This document shows, one piece after another, positions 13,801 to 26,519 of a stretch of 64,000 bases of DNA. The stretch lies in the NCBI RefSeq assembly GCF_020184175.1, contig NC_065530.1, positions 2,356,001 to 2,420,000 on the forward strand, in the 5' to 3' direction. The DNA comes from Aphis gossypii (Eukaryota > Arthropoda > Insecta > Hemiptera > Aphididae). Position 1 is the first letter of the stretch; each line of letters starts with the position of its first letter. The position numbers and the translations under genes were made by a program. A model generated the notes under the pieces. That model did no database searches, was not told the DNA's origin, and saw only the letters and a list, made by a program, of their open reading frames with translations.

Positions 13801-16800
13801 GTCGATTTTGTAATCTCGCTGGTTATATCTAAAACCTTGGTTAGGAAAAAATTACATTTACATTTGGATGCAAAAACTGATTAAGTACTGTTGTTTAAGT
13901 TATATTTAATAACATTTCATAATTTCAAATAAAATTATTTAAAATTAATTTTTTTGTTATATTGATAATATAAAATTTATATAACGCAGTATAATATTAT
14001 TTTACTTTATATTTTGAAGAACTGTTAAAGGCACTGCTTATATTGTTAGTTAGTTTTATTTGTTTACAGGCTAATGCAATAAACAAACATAATATTATAT
14101 GATAACACATTAGTGACACACATTAGTTCATTATTTATATTATCTTAATAACTCTTTAATATTTAAATCTAAATTAATCAATTTGACCCACTTTTTATGA
14201 ATAACCCACGTTTTAAACTTTTACGTGAAAATACGAACAGCTATCTAACATCAAAAGAGTGTTTAAGTACCCACCCATCACTACAGCCTTTAGACAATAT
14301 TTTAAAGATAATTAAATAATAGACGTTATCTACTGTAATATTAATTGATAATAATTCCAAACTATTCAGAAACAAAAAATCACAATGAAGTGAAGGCACT
14401 CACAACTTAACACCTTAATTTCGAATGAATTGTTGTGGATATCCATTACATTTATTTAAAACATTTACACCTACCCGCCATCGTTTTGAACCCTTGGCCA
14501 AGAAATGCCTCTATTCTGAACTATATTAATATAAATATGGTGATCAATTTCATTCACACACAATTTTTATAAACGTATACGCTATTTTATCATGTTATTT
14601 ATTCAATGGTAATGTATTTTATACAGTGATAGCTGCAGCGGATGCGTTGTACACGTGCAGTAGAGAATTTTGTTTATTATATTCATATAAGCGATAGTAC
14701 ACTATGCATGTATATAATAATAATATAATATAATTTTTACTATACTCAGCGATAACGGTTGTTTGTTTAAGAATGATAACGAAGAAATGAAATGAATACT
14801 CTCGTCGGGAAAAACTGATTGTAAAATAAAAAAATTATAAGTGTTATAATACGACAACTGCAATAATAACACAAAAATAATCTTTTTAATTCGGTTTAAT
14901 TGTGGTGTGATCATAATATTGTAATGTCACTTCTAATGTCTGACGATGTCATCGATTAAACATTCTGGATTTTGAGAGAGGCTAATGTATTTTTATTACG
15001 TTCATAATAATCCAGTGACTTTAAGACTAAAATACATAATTTATAATAATATCAATATTTTTTTCTTTATTATGGGGCGACGGCTGCGAATTATTTGATA
15101 CTAAGTGGTATACGACGAAGATTTTTGAAAATGTAGTTTCTGAGGGACCTATTACACTCGCATTAGGTCAACTGTCATATTATTCCATTACTCTTCGCCG
15201 TGTGCAGTCATCGCGGGCAGCGTGTAATTATATTATAATAAATAATAATCAACGGGGGTCACGAAAAAGGATTTTGGGATTATCGCGTTGTCGAATACTA
15301 TATTATACATGTAAGTCGTCGTCGCATATAAAACTAGTCGTCGTCATCGGAATAACGTTTTTTTTCTTCTGTCTTGTGCGGTTGTTCGCCGTCCTGGTAT
15401 AATATATTATGAGATACACTACTCGCAGTCTACAGTTGTGTGCGGTGATTTTTTTATTCATTTTTTTTCTCCTTTTCAGGTCATTCGAGAACGCGCATTG
15501 TATACACCGTGAAGTTTCTTTTCTCTCCCACTCCCGACGACCCGTCGCGTTCTTTCATTATATTATTATTATTATAAAGCATTGCGGTTAACTGTGCACG
15601 GCGGCAACGACGACGATGTTCGCAACAAAAACTGTAAATACGACTTTTCGCGCGCTCTCTCCCACCCTTTCTTTCTCAATCGTTCATTCCCACTATAATA
15701 ATTCGGTTTCGTACCTGACGTAGACAACGACGACGACGACGCAATACCATTTCAATGAACCCGGGCATAATATAATCATTATTTACTAATAGTATTAATA
15801 CAGTCGACGACAAACCCGAGAGAATATTATTATTTAACTCGAAGTGTAAATTTTTGATTTTAATATTAATTTCCTCAGTAATGATACATACCGCTTAATT
15901 TTCAACATTCTAAAGTTCCGGAGATTTAACTGGCTGTCTGTTGGGATTCTCTATATCCTGTATGAGAGCAGATGTTCTCCATCCCCTTTATTGAGCTTTA
16001 ACACCCCTATAAGATCTTACAGGTCTTCCGAGCTCGGTCATTCCAATTTCAACCATCGCCCTATTGCCTATTGGTTATATATTTAACATTTATTTATTTA
16101 TTTATTATTTTCCATTTTAATTTGGTATTTTCTCCAAAACAATGGTACTAGTCGTCATTCGTTTTTATATCTTCTAATCGATCTATTGCTTTGAAATAGT
16201 ACCGAACGAAAAGAATTTTTTTACAAGTTAGGTAGGTAATTCATATAGCATAATCTTATGACATTATTGATATTATTAACATCACTGGAAATCCTCAAAA
16301 ATAATGCTAAGGACTAGCTTTAAGCAGACTATCGAAATTTCAATCAAAATTATTATGTGTTTTCACTGATATAAATAAACCATATACACAATATAACCAT
16401 AACCAAATTATAACCATATAGGTACAATTTACACTATTACCGTATGTATACGGTACCTATATCGTGTTTAAAATTAGTAAATTATGATGATATATGATAT
16501 CTACCAAGATAAATTAACGTGTTTGAAAATATGAATTAATAGTTTTAACTTTAATTCATCATAAAAATCGTTCGGTGAAATCATCATTGATATGGCGAAC
16601 TAGTTAGAATATAGTAAAATATATTTAAGAAATATTGCATTATTCTTTTAAATCAGCGATCTTATGTGTTTACCGACTGTTTGTCTACGGTAACAATCAC
16701 ATAAAATAACGTATAGTACGTGTTCTATGTATGTAAGAAAAAAACATTTTTAAATGTCACAAAAAGTATTAAATTCTGACTTTGGTGGACGTCACTTTAA

Positions 16801-19800
16801 AAAGGTCGACAATCACAGGTATGCGTTCTTGGAAGTCACGCCTTGACAAGGGTAGTAACAGTAATGCATGGCGATCCAAAATAATTGCAAAAGTTCTCCA
16901 TTTAAAAATGACAAATCCGCATACATATATTCCTTAAGCTCATGTAAAGACATAAATCATAACAGTATATATTGTGTTGAATGCAAAGCTTCCTTAAGGA
17001 AATACCTTGGTTGTCACGATGACATGGGTACATAAATATTGTCGTCATGCGTTACATCACGAATATAATTCTTATATAATAATTTTTATTTTGCTATACA
17101 TATTTATAGCTAGGTAACTAGCTAGGTATGTATAATAAATACAATGTATGTACGGTACCCCGAAGAGGCCTCCTAATGACACCGGCTAAAATAATATAAT
17201 ATATATTATTATGGTGCTGCTGCAGCGGCGTTGGTATGGTACCCATTTATTTCAACATGTAAGCAAAGTATATATATTAATATGTCTATATATTATATTA
17301 TACACCTTGAGAAAATAATGTATTGGCCTTAAGATATCATTTTTTTGTCATATCCAATATAAAATTAAATAGGTAAAACAATAATAATCAGAGATCGTAA
17401 TTTTATGCATTTACTCATACAAATAATGTTACTGCCAATAGGTGGTCAATGCTTAATTTTAACATTTTTGATATTTCGATTGTTTTGGCAAACTGGATTT
17501 ATATCACATTTTTTTTTATTATTCCATTTATATTACACTTGCATGTTTGTTTAGATTTATTTGTATTATACTAACGTAATTACTAATTATCAGTTTTACG
17601 GCAGTATTCCAACCACAATGTTATAATATTAAAAGTTTTATAAATGAATGGATTTTTTCGTTATTTTAAAATTTAATTTTTTAACTGTGCATATTTAAAG
17701 CTTATACCTTAAATTTTTTGTGCGCATAAATGTATATTTTAGAACTTTTTAATGCGTAGTGCAATATGTTCATGTACGCGTTTTCTGGTGGATGATCTTA
17801 CGAGACCTAATAATAATATTATAATTCAAACTACACTCACGGTATGTAGTTACGATTTTATACATCTGCTTTCGTTCACTCTTATATAATATATATATAG
17901 GCGTAGTGCATACACAACATACTGCCTAAAACCTCTGATCCGTGTACACGTTATTACGTTCATATAATAGATATAACGCAACGCGTGTAAGCGCAGACGT
18001 GTGACGTGATGGTGCCGACGATATTATAAAATATAGTATTCGGGAATGTTCAGCGATTGTGTACAAAATAAAACCGTTATCGAAAACATCTTATTTATAT
18101 AATAATATTATACTATCACAATATTAATTATTATAGAGTACGCGTAGAGTTGTAGATAAGATTATTGTACCTACCGACAAAAAGCCGTTTTCTATTCTTC
18201 ACGAAATCGTCTTCTATATTATTATAAAAGTACATATAGGTATATGATAATTTTATAAAGGTCGTTTAACCTATTTTAACGACGCACACGCTAATATTAA
18301 CTGTACTCGCGTGCAGTATTGCGTTATTAATAACGATGACGAGTCACGAGTACCTACCCTGCTAGTATAGGTACCTAACCATCCTAACCTATACTTACGT
18401 CCTTACTTTTGAAGTATTTGACGACTTAAACGAGCTGTTGTCAAGTAAAACGACTATAAAAAAAAAGGGAAAACCTCGATAAACGATCGCCCGAAGTATA
18501 TTATCGTCGTCACCATGTACCTAGGATCCCGTTTGAAGGTCATCGAAGCATCCAAAATATAAATAAATAAATCCTGCAGGTTACGATCGTATGAGATCTT
18601 GACATCTAACAACTTACGTCCGTCTGGTGCTTCATCAGCTCTAGACCGCGAATGTAACAAAACAGATGTAGTAACGATAAACCAACCGATCGCGTCAGTC
18701 GCGAATATCGAAAAATGTCATCCTTGAGAACAGACGAACTCGCGAGTAGTGTAAAACGGTGACAGAGACTTGACACGGATTCGAGTGGTTCGACGTCTGA
18801 AAAAAATTAAAAAAAAGACCGTCTCGATCAATACTGCTTAATAACTACCTATTATTTTTTTTTAATTTTACGTATATTTTAGTATTTTATGATACTATTT
18901 AGTTATATTTTGAACGTTTTATAACGAATGTTATAACACGCATTATAAAAAACATTAAATTAAATTATATTATTTCATTATATTAAACGATTTTGGTGCT
19001 GAGGAATTTTTACAGATGGGTGCTGAATAGAGAGTTCATTTGATTGATCAGAATTTGAAAAAGTTGGACGAAATTGGAAAAATTACTAATACAGTATTCT
19101 GTTATAGGGATGAAATTGTATAGAGGAGATCGTTTAACAATTTATTTGTAAATACTTTTCCAAAATTTTCCTTATACTATATTGCCTATAATATAATACG
19201 TGGGACTCAAGCTATTATTATATATATATACATATATATATTATATCTAGAATAATAGAAAAACACGAATATTAATTACATAATATCGCGTTATAGTATG
19301 CTTAACAATAATTTATGATAATTATACCCACTATTATAATTTATAATATTCGTTATTACTTATTTATAATGACATTCGACAAGCCTACAATATTATAATG
19401 CATCGTAACAAATAACAAATACGAAGAAACCATGTTAAGTTATTAAATAATTAGTGTTGAAGACTTCTAGTTTTTTCATATTTTTTAGAAAGATCGTAGA
19501 GAAATTCTAATGATCAACAAATGTGTTTCATAACATTAGGGGATAAAATTTAAAATTTTATTTAGCATATTTTCGCATATTTTGTTATTATAGCATATAA
19601 ATGCATACTTGGGTATATTAAAAAATTAAGAACATATTTAACAAATTTTGAAATAAGTTCTTAATTAGCTTAGACGTAAAACGAAAAAAATAGTTAATTT
19701 TCTATTTAAAAATTATATTTTCATTATCGGTTAGGTAATTTACTATCTGACCGATAAACTGATAAAACTGAATATCGAAATGCGTATAGGAAATAAACTT

Positions 19801-20397
19801 TAGTTGTCCGTAATATTTTGGCGCGTACTCGTTTATCATTTCGCCCACTTCATGAAATATTATGATTATTTATAAAAACAAAAAAATAATCTAATAATAT
19901 ATTTCCTAAAGAATTTAATGATGCGTTCATTTTCCACGTTTGCTTTAATAGTATAGCTAAGCTAATATTTAAATTTCAGACTTTATTAGAATAGTAGTAC
20001 TAAGAAAATTGTTATGTTTAATTTTCATGACCGACATTTTATAATTTTTTCTTACCTTTTCATATATTTTCATCAACAAAGCCAGTGTGATTTATGAAAA
20101 TGTTTTTGATGACTCACAGAAAATGTGAACTATATATTGATAATTTAAAAATATATAAAAATATATTTTGTACAATTCTGGAAAATTCAACAGACATATT
20201 GTTAGTTTTTTTGTTTAAGATATTATGTTAAAGATTTAAATTCAATATTTCGTATATTTTTTCATGATAATTTATAAACTCACAAAAAAAAAAAAAATAA
20301 TAATAATAACATATAATGTTGTACGTATCATAATTTATTATATTTAAAATAAAAAAAAAAATTATACAAATTTAAACATATATTTAAATAATATTTA
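10861..20397. other. Long gene-free stretch
   Basis: About 9.5 kb without a supportable gene. Slightly GC-richer patches lie at 11850-12200, 15180-15780 (with CGACGA runs) and 18640-18800. I could not assemble any of them into a coding exon with a recognisable protein. Frames near 11609, 11932, 15202 and 18454 were examined and have no motif. Distal regulatory DNA or untranslated exons are possible but not shown. Confidence 0.5.
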
Positions 20398-20657
20398 AAC
20401 GACGCTAACAGCAAAACAGTTTCAAAAACATCTATATTTTGTTATAATTCAAAACAATTTAACAATTTACACTAAACAGATCAATCGTAATTCAAAACAA
20501 ATAAACAAATTTTTGTCAAAATTATTATATAAACGATAAATCAAAAAAGTAGTAGTATCTTTGCAGATACAAAAAACAACATAAATACCTACATAATATT
20601 CATTTTTCGTAGTTAACTATTGACCACACGTTTTTTCGTGTTACGAATTAATGAATA
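20398..20657. repeat. Left part of duplicated unit A
   Basis: This segment is recognisably similar to 28437-28670, sharing AACAAAACAGTTTC-like and CAATCGTAATTCA blocks and the stretch leading to GCGCG. In unit B the homologous DNA continues without a break into sequence resembling 26226 onward. Unit A was therefore originally continuous from 20657 to 26226 and was split by the LTR element at 20663-26220. Confidence 0.7.
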
Positions 20658-20662
20658 GCGCG

Positions 20663-20806
20663 TGTGCGACTGGGTTGCACACAAATCTTTAAAAAAAAAA
20701 ATGGGCTGTATAATATATGAAAAAAGATGAACAATGTTTCTGATAATATGACGGAAAATATATATTATCGTATTACATATAATATTTTCTTAAATACTAA
20801 AGTTAG
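20663..20806 (-). repeat. Truncated 3' LTR of the BEL/Pao element
   Basis: This 144-bp stretch matches 25371-25520 nearly base for base: TGTGCGACTGGG start, poly-A tract, shared GATGAACAATG and ATGACGGAAAAT blocks. The match stops abruptly after AGTTAG at 20806, where gag-like sequence begins. The junction therefore marks a deletion that removed the rest of the LTR, all of pol and the end of gag. Confidence 0.85.
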
Positions 20807-20987
20807 CATCTAACAACTGACAAAGCAGAACCGGACAAACACGGTATTAGAAAATGAAATCATTTTGCGTCATCAAGATCACAATTATTGTATACAAGAG
20901 ACGTGTATATATCGCGGAAACATCGCCAATTTAACAAAGAACCGTCGAATGATGGTAGCTGTATTTTCAGTAACTGAATGGATTGTT
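20807..20987 (-). pseudogene. BEL/Pao gag fragment, second part (DUF1759-like)
   Basis: Read on the minus strand, this encodes a Gag-like stretch with the family pattern of a hydrophobic K-I-x-L-P-x-F-x-G start, then W, R-F/C-R-D and F-H-x-L/F...LSG.AL. That is the usual DUF1759 core of arthropod BEL/Pao Gag. An in-frame TGA interrupts it, and it ends at a deletion junction with the LTR remnant. The reading frame lines up with the first gag part once the MULE and one copy of its target duplication are discounted. Confidence 0.75.
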
Positions 20988-20996
20988 GACCGGTGT

Positions 20997-21258
20997 GCAT
21001 ATTACCATTCTGCACATCAAATAAAACCCATACAAAAATACGGCTTTCTCATTGGTTCAACATTTGGCGCGATATATGATATCTTATCATAGTTAAATTT
21101 ATTTTAATTTCATGATAATACAATGAGATTTTTCATTATGCAAAAATTATATAAATTATTATTACAAACATATAAACTTATAAAAACCATATAATGTAAT
21201 AATTTGCAAAAATTATTAATAATTATTATATTTATTATATTATACATATGTATATCAA
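20997..21258 (+). repeat. Left terminal inverted repeat of the MULE
   Basis: Reverse-complementary to about 24690-24951 with only scattered mismatches. After about 21258 the match breaks, then resumes near 21668 with a TATCTATTTTTAGTAACTAA block that pairs with about 24660-24680. Roughly 400 bp therefore appear to have been inserted into this repeat arm. Confidence 0.88.
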
Positions 21259-22187
21259 TAAGCATTTGGAAATTGGAATATTGGAAGAATGGGGTTGCGA
21301 TAAAATATTTAAATTATATATTATTTTAATAATTATTATTATAAAGTTATTATCATAGTCAAATAGAATAATACAAATTAAACAATGTTCTGTATAAGAA
21401 TTTCTTTTGTAGGCATAATATTATGAAGAGTATAATTTTTAAATGCCATGCTCAATAGACAAGTACTAACTTTTAAAAAAATATTTTTATTTATTTAATA
21501 ATTGAATATATTAGTTAAAATAATCTATATCCTAAGGTAATGTATAGTTATGAATTAAAAGATTAATGAGATCATAAAAAGTATAGGTACAAAGTAAGAA
21601 ATACATACTAACCTTTTTTTTAAAAAAAATTACCAATAAATAATTTATTACAAAATACAAATAATATCTATTTTTAGTAACTAAGTATGGTATTTAAAGC
21701 CGATATCTAAAGCCGTGATGCACACTAGCTATTACTCTTTAAGCTAATTTCTATGGTATTATATTAATATAATACTATTTATTATTTTAATAATTATTAT
21801 TATAAAGTAGTCAAATATAAATTAAACAAAGTTTACCATGCTCAAACAGTAGTACTATTTATAAATACTATTAAGTACTAGACTACTAAGTATGTATTTA
21901 ATAATTTAATATATAAATTAAATTATTTTATAGCTTAAAAATAGCACAAATAATAACAACTCAAACAAGCACTTATAATAGTTTAATGAGATTTTGCATT
22001 TGGTGTACAATAAGTTACATTTTTAAATAAATTTCTAGGTTTCTTTTTTTGGTTTCTTTGTTCTGTTGAAGCAGGTCGACCTATAATATTATAATTTAAT
22101 AAAATTATTAAATACTAAATCATTAAACAATTAGTATGTTATAGTTAATTAAGAAGATACCTGAAGGTAGACGTTTACTACCTCTGG
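21259..22187. other. Non-coding MULE interior with partial direct repeat
   Basis: AT-rich sequence without a gene. Two stretches, about 21315-21480 and 21775-21870, share the same order of blocks (ATTATTTTAATAATTATTAT, AATTAAACAA, CCATGCTCAA) and look like a decayed direct duplication inside the transposon. Confidence 0.5.
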
Positions 22188-24615
22188 TTATTCAGGTTTC
22201 CTCCTTGAAATTGTTGTTGGTTGCACTCTTATAGCTGTACCATTCCTTTGTTTTAGCAACGTTGATTTAGACCCTGCAGTTGCAAGAAAAGTATTAAATT
22301 GTCCTTCAGAATTAATTTTTTCTAATCTGCTTTTAAATGTTAACAAATTATAATAAGACGAACCACCAAACTTTGTAAAGTTATTTATCATTATACTTTG
22401 TATATCTTTTAAAATTAACAATGACTTTTTTTTATTCATATCCTCTTTAAATTTATTCACTATTGTTTCATCAGTTTTCATATTATTTTCATTACCAACT
22501 TCTTTATTACTTTCTATTATACTATTAGTCTCATTACTTTGAACCAATTTTATTTGTTTCATGATGTAGTTAGTAAAAATGTAATGCAATGATTTTCAGG
22601 ATCACAAGAACTAGTTGAATCAACAAATACAATATCTTTGGATAATGGCAAATCATGGGCTCGTTTCATAATCGGAGTTAAAATAAGAATAACAAATGGT
22701 TGCTCTTGAAAGTATAATGAAATCCCATTTGTAGCATAAGTTTTTTTTTCTTCTAGTTTGTAAAATAAATTGAAAACAATTTCAAGTAATATGCTACAAT
22801 AGAATGCAATTCAAAAATTTAATTAATTCCTAGGTAGCATTATAGATTATAGGAAATAATTTATTATAAATTATATTCAATATCTATTCTACAATAAAAC
22901 ACTTATTAAACACTCAACATCTGCAATGTCAAGTTATATTCTCACTAAATACCAAATGTCCAAATGAAAATGAAATGTTGAACATTTTTAATTTGTAATA
23001 TACAATTATAAAATATAAAAATGCTAAATTTAAAAATATATGCATAATTTAACTGAGAACTGTATATAATAATTAAACTCTAAAATACTAATAGTACTTA
23101 AAAAGTTTAAAAATGAGAATATAAAGTAAAATCTGTAATATAATTATTAAAATATAAGTCTTCTTAATTTGGTTTGTTATTTTGATGTAGTATAATAAAT
23201 TTTAAATTTAAAATTAAAAGTATTAATAATTTGTAATGAAAAAGGTTTTATACCTATTAAGCTACATCAATAATAATAATAATAAATTTAAACAATATAT
23301 TCATCATATAAATAATTAAACATATATATTTGATTACCATAATTACTCCTTGACCAGTACGGGGTCCTAGGTTTAGTACTCTCCACTGATCATGCCAATT
23401 TTGCACACATCTATATGTTGGGTTAATTCTACCGTTCGCAAAATCTTCAATAGGTTTATTTGACATATTTAAAATACTCTCATAATATATATTAATTATG
23501 AAATAATACAAATATTTTATTTGTATACTCACTACTTAAGATTGATAAGATACAATTTTTTTTAAAAATATTAACTTTTATTAGTAATACTAATAGAGTT
23601 AATGATCATCAATTGTAATTATTGTTAACATTAGAAACAGAAAAAATGTTATATTCAAATTTTACTAAGTCAATTCTATTATAAATATTATAGAATTAAA
23701 TGATGTTTAATTAATTTTAAATGGCACTATATATTATAAGAAATCAACATAAATAAATTGTACTTTAAATCTGTCATATTATTATTTATTTACCGTATTG
23801 CATCTGATATTGTCATTCCATCATTAAAATACTCTTCAAAAGTGCTTTTTAAATGTATATTTGGATTTAAAAACCGCAGAGCTTCTGCAGTGTTAATATT
23901 ATGATTATGAATATTTGAAATAGTAATCATACATAAGTACTTATTCTATAAACATAAAATATTATTTAGTTATTAGTATTTAATTTAAAGTTTCAATCTT
24001 TCAGTAAATAATTGTAAATTTAAAAATGTTTCTACCAATAATATAAATAAATAGTTTCTAATTTTATGACTTACTGGTTGGTTATTTTTAAATTCAGAAT
24101 TACACACAGTTGTAGGTTACAACTTAAATGCAATTATTATTTTACTTTGTGTTTTATACCCACCTTCACAAAAGGGTCACTTTTTCTAGTAGATACAGTG
24201 TCTATTTTCACTACAACTTTAATAAATGCTTTACAATCAGTATTCTTTGATTTAGGTACCTCTTTTGTTTAAAGTTCTATCTACTTTATGATGAGAACTA
24301 TGGTGGCAAACATAGTTTTTTCTATAAAGTAGTATTATAAAACATTTAAATTACATTTCTGATTTATAAACAAAATAATTTATTTAGATATGTTTACTAG
24401 GTGGCTACATACTTGCATTGAATATAATATGTTCCATTAGAAACTGTTGTTCGTACATTCCACCTAGTGTTAGTTTTTATAGAAAATTCTTCTACAAATT
24501 TACCGATATCATGAATATTATTTAAATTTGACCGAACAATAGTTATTGAGTAATTTTTACCTATAGTATTTTTAAATGAAGAAGGCATAGCATCAGAATT
24601 TATAGATAGATTCAT
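22188..24615 (-). pseudogene. MULE transposase pseudogene, multi-exon
   Basis: I place six minus-strand coding blocks. E1 is 24615-24413 (donor AA|GTATGT). It carries the start of a GCM/WRKY-type zinc finger with a Trp and a GTYYIQC segment. E2 is 24321-24164 and supplies the C-H-H-x-x-x-H ligands, followed by a SKNTDCKA motif, with a one-base frameshift between them near 24250. E3 is 23945-23794, with the HNHNINTAEALRFL motif. E4 is about 23485-23336, with an INPTYR...WHDQWR segment. E5 is 22793 to about 22560. It carries the first catalytic Asp in IVFVDSTSSCD. E6 is about 22589-22188 and ends with an IRVQPTTISRRK tail typical of MULE C-termini. The DDE region after the first Asp and the SWIM finger are missing: E5 runs straight into C-terminal sequence in another frame. 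Family assignment is from motif recognition. Confidence 0.82.
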
Positions 24616-24689
24616 TTTTAAATGAATTTATGGATTACTTTTCTATAAAATACCATACTTAGTTACTAAAAATAGATATCATTTTTATT

Positions 24690-24951
24690 TTGTTTATATA
24701 CATATGTATATAATAAATATAATAACTATTAATAATTTTTGCAAATTATTACATTACATGGTTTTTATAAGTTTATATGTTTGTAATAATAATTTATATA
24801 ATTTTTGAATAATGAAAAATCTCATTGTATTATCATGAAATTAAAATAAATTTAACTATGATAAGATATCATATACCGCAACAAATGTTGAACCAATGAG
24901 AAAGCCGTATTTTTGTATGGGTTTTATTTGATGTGCAGAATGGTAATATGC
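24690..24951 (-). repeat. Right terminal inverted repeat of the MULE
   Basis: Partner of 20997-21258. It ends GAATGGTAATATGC and is followed directly by the GACCGGTGT target duplication. The transposase start codon at 24615 lies about 75 bp inside the arm. Confidence 0.88.
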
Positions 24952-24960
24952 GACCGGTGT

Positions 24961-25318
24961 TTGTATTAGATGGCCGCGACGAACTTTCATTAACGTCGGT
25001 TGTCGGACCGATTAATGATTTAATTTCAAAAAACATAGATTCCGTTGACGTGTCAACCGGCTAGTCGGTTTGTTCGAATTCTTCTGAGCGATCGAGGTTG
25101 ATCAACGAATTCATAATGACGTCCTGTTGCCGTCGAAAATCGTTGTAAAAAGATTCGAGATAGATAGATCGAGCAAGAAACACAGGTTGTTTTGTAGCGT
25201 CCGATTGTGCTACTAATGCTGCGGCGTAAATACTTTGGATCGACTTTAAAGCCCGATCCCGTTTTAAACGCGCACGTGTCAATTCACGCTAAGCATTGTC
25301 TTTGGTTTTCGGTGGCAT
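24961..25318 (-). pseudogene. BEL/Pao gag fragment, N-terminal part
   Basis: The minus-strand frame starts with ATG at 25318, about 50 bp inside the LTR. It has a basic N-terminus, an ARLKRDRALKSIQSIY segment and a helical FLARSIYLESFYNDF segment of the kind found before DUF1759 in insect Pao Gag proteins. Two in-frame TAG codons, near 25289 and 25061, interrupt it. The frame is cut by the MULE at 24951 and resumes in phase at 20987. Confidence 0.78.
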
Positions 25319-25370
25319 GATAAATTAAGTATTTAAAAAACAATTCAAAATCCGGACAAATGGACCAAAA

Positions 25371-26220
25371 TGTGCGACTGGGTTGCACACAAACCTTTAA
25401 AAAAAAAAAAAAAAATGGACTGTATAATATATGAAAGAAGATGAACAATGTTTCTGATAACATGACGGAAAATATATATTATCGTATTACATATAATATT
25501 TTTTTATATACTAAAGTTAGTAATACGAAATAACACGGTGACGATCACAGATCGATCAACACCAACAATATAGATATGAAATAATAATAATAATACAATT
25601 AATACAAATAATAAATTACAAAAAAATATACAATTTTATACGACATGAGCCCTACGAGGTATGTTGTCACCGGCGTATGTAGTTGCACAAGACGATGAAG
25701 AACAATAAAACGAAAATTAAATACGCGACGGTCGGGGTATTCGCACTGTGTATATTATAGGCACGAACAGACGCACGAGAAACTAATATGGCCATGCACG
25801 ACGGGTCGTAATACGTACGACGGACGGACGACCACAACACAAGAGTTTTACGATATGAGCCGTTCGTTGACACCGATGGTCAACAACAAAATCGCGTACG
25901 CGGCAAGGGCGTGACACGAAGAAAAGCCAAAAAAAGGTTGGAGCGCACTGATGGCGGCGGGTTCACGACGGAGACAACGGTCGTCGTAAAAAAAAACAAA
26001 ATTAATGTTTTTGAATTTTTTCGTGTGTTAAGATGCCGACGAATAACGGCGACAACAGCCGCGGCCGACATCACATACACGGAGGTGCAGAAAGTTCGCC
26101 GCCCCGCTCAGTGAAGTTAAACAAAAGAAAAACACAGCTATATGGATGATAACAATACACGACGGCGGTGTAATGCACCGGAGTATAAATTTTGTGTGTG
26201 AGTGCGATCAGTATCGAACA
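25371..26220 (-). repeat. 5' LTR of the BEL/Pao element
   Basis: An 850-bp TG...CA repeat bounded by the GCGCG target duplication on its outer side and the putative primer-binding site on its inner side. Its inner 150 bp are shared with the truncated left LTR. Several frames of 65-72 codons cross it on both strands and are not genes. Confidence 0.82.
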
Positions 26221-26225
26221 GCGCG

Positions 26226-26398
26226 TGATGATAATAGTGATGAATAATGTTAATTTTGACGAGACATATAATGATCCAGGTAAGTATTATGTGTGTATAA
26301 ATGAAAAAAAAAATGCGAAAAAATGCGAAAATCACACCGACAAAATGTTGGTACAATATTATTTAGTGAATATCATATCTACGAGTTATGACGTATGA
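26226..26398 (+). other. Possible plus-strand coding remnant in unit A
   Basis: A frame beginning near 26241 shows FNFDE.Y.DP-like residues matching a longer frame in unit B at 28685-28809. A GTAAGT donor-like sequence follows the shared part, at 26280. The rest is AT-rich and lost. I do not recognise the protein. It may equally be conserved 3'-flanking DNA of the minus-strand gene. Confidence 0.2.
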
Positions 26399-26519
26399 AT
26401 AATACAAATAGTGAATAGGATACTCGTCTTTATCTTATTATCGTCAATTAACGTGCAAATGCCATTGCTCCGTGTCTGGAGACGAGTTTTCACGGTGTTG
26501 GTGATCGTTCTTAAAAGTT

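Larger units (their letters stand above)
20997..24951 (-). mobile_element. Mutator-like (MULE) DNA transposon, degenerate
   Basis: A 3955-bp element with long terminal inverted repeats (at least 260 bp, beginning GCATATTACCATTCTGC). It is flanked by an exact 9-bp direct repeat, GACCGGTGT, at 20988-20996 and 24952-24960. Long terminal repeats and 9-bp target duplications are classic for the Mutator superfamily. It carries minus-strand exons of a MULE transposase that is broken. It inserted into the gag of the BEL/Pao element and is therefore younger than that insertion. Confidence 0.92.
20663..26220 (-). mobile_element. BEL/Pao LTR retrotransposon, internally deleted, with nested MULE
   Basis: The element starts TG and ends CA, and is flanked by the 5-bp direct repeat GCGCG at 20658-20662 and 26221-26225. 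A full LTR of about 850 bp lies at the high-coordinate end and a 144-bp remnant at the low-coordinate end, so the element reads on the minus strand. Next to the LTR, a TGGTCC stretch just below 25371 is a candidate primer-binding site. Inside are only gag pieces resembling the DUF1759 gag of BEL/Pao elements, at 25318-24961 and 20987-20807. Protease, reverse transcriptase, RNase H, integrase and most of the 3' LTR are missing. A MULE sits inside gag. The element is non-autonomous and dead. Confidence 0.85.

Noticed and set aside
25667..26114. Short frames of 66-68 codons
   Set aside because: They lie within the 850-bp LTR, on both strands, with no recognisable protein.
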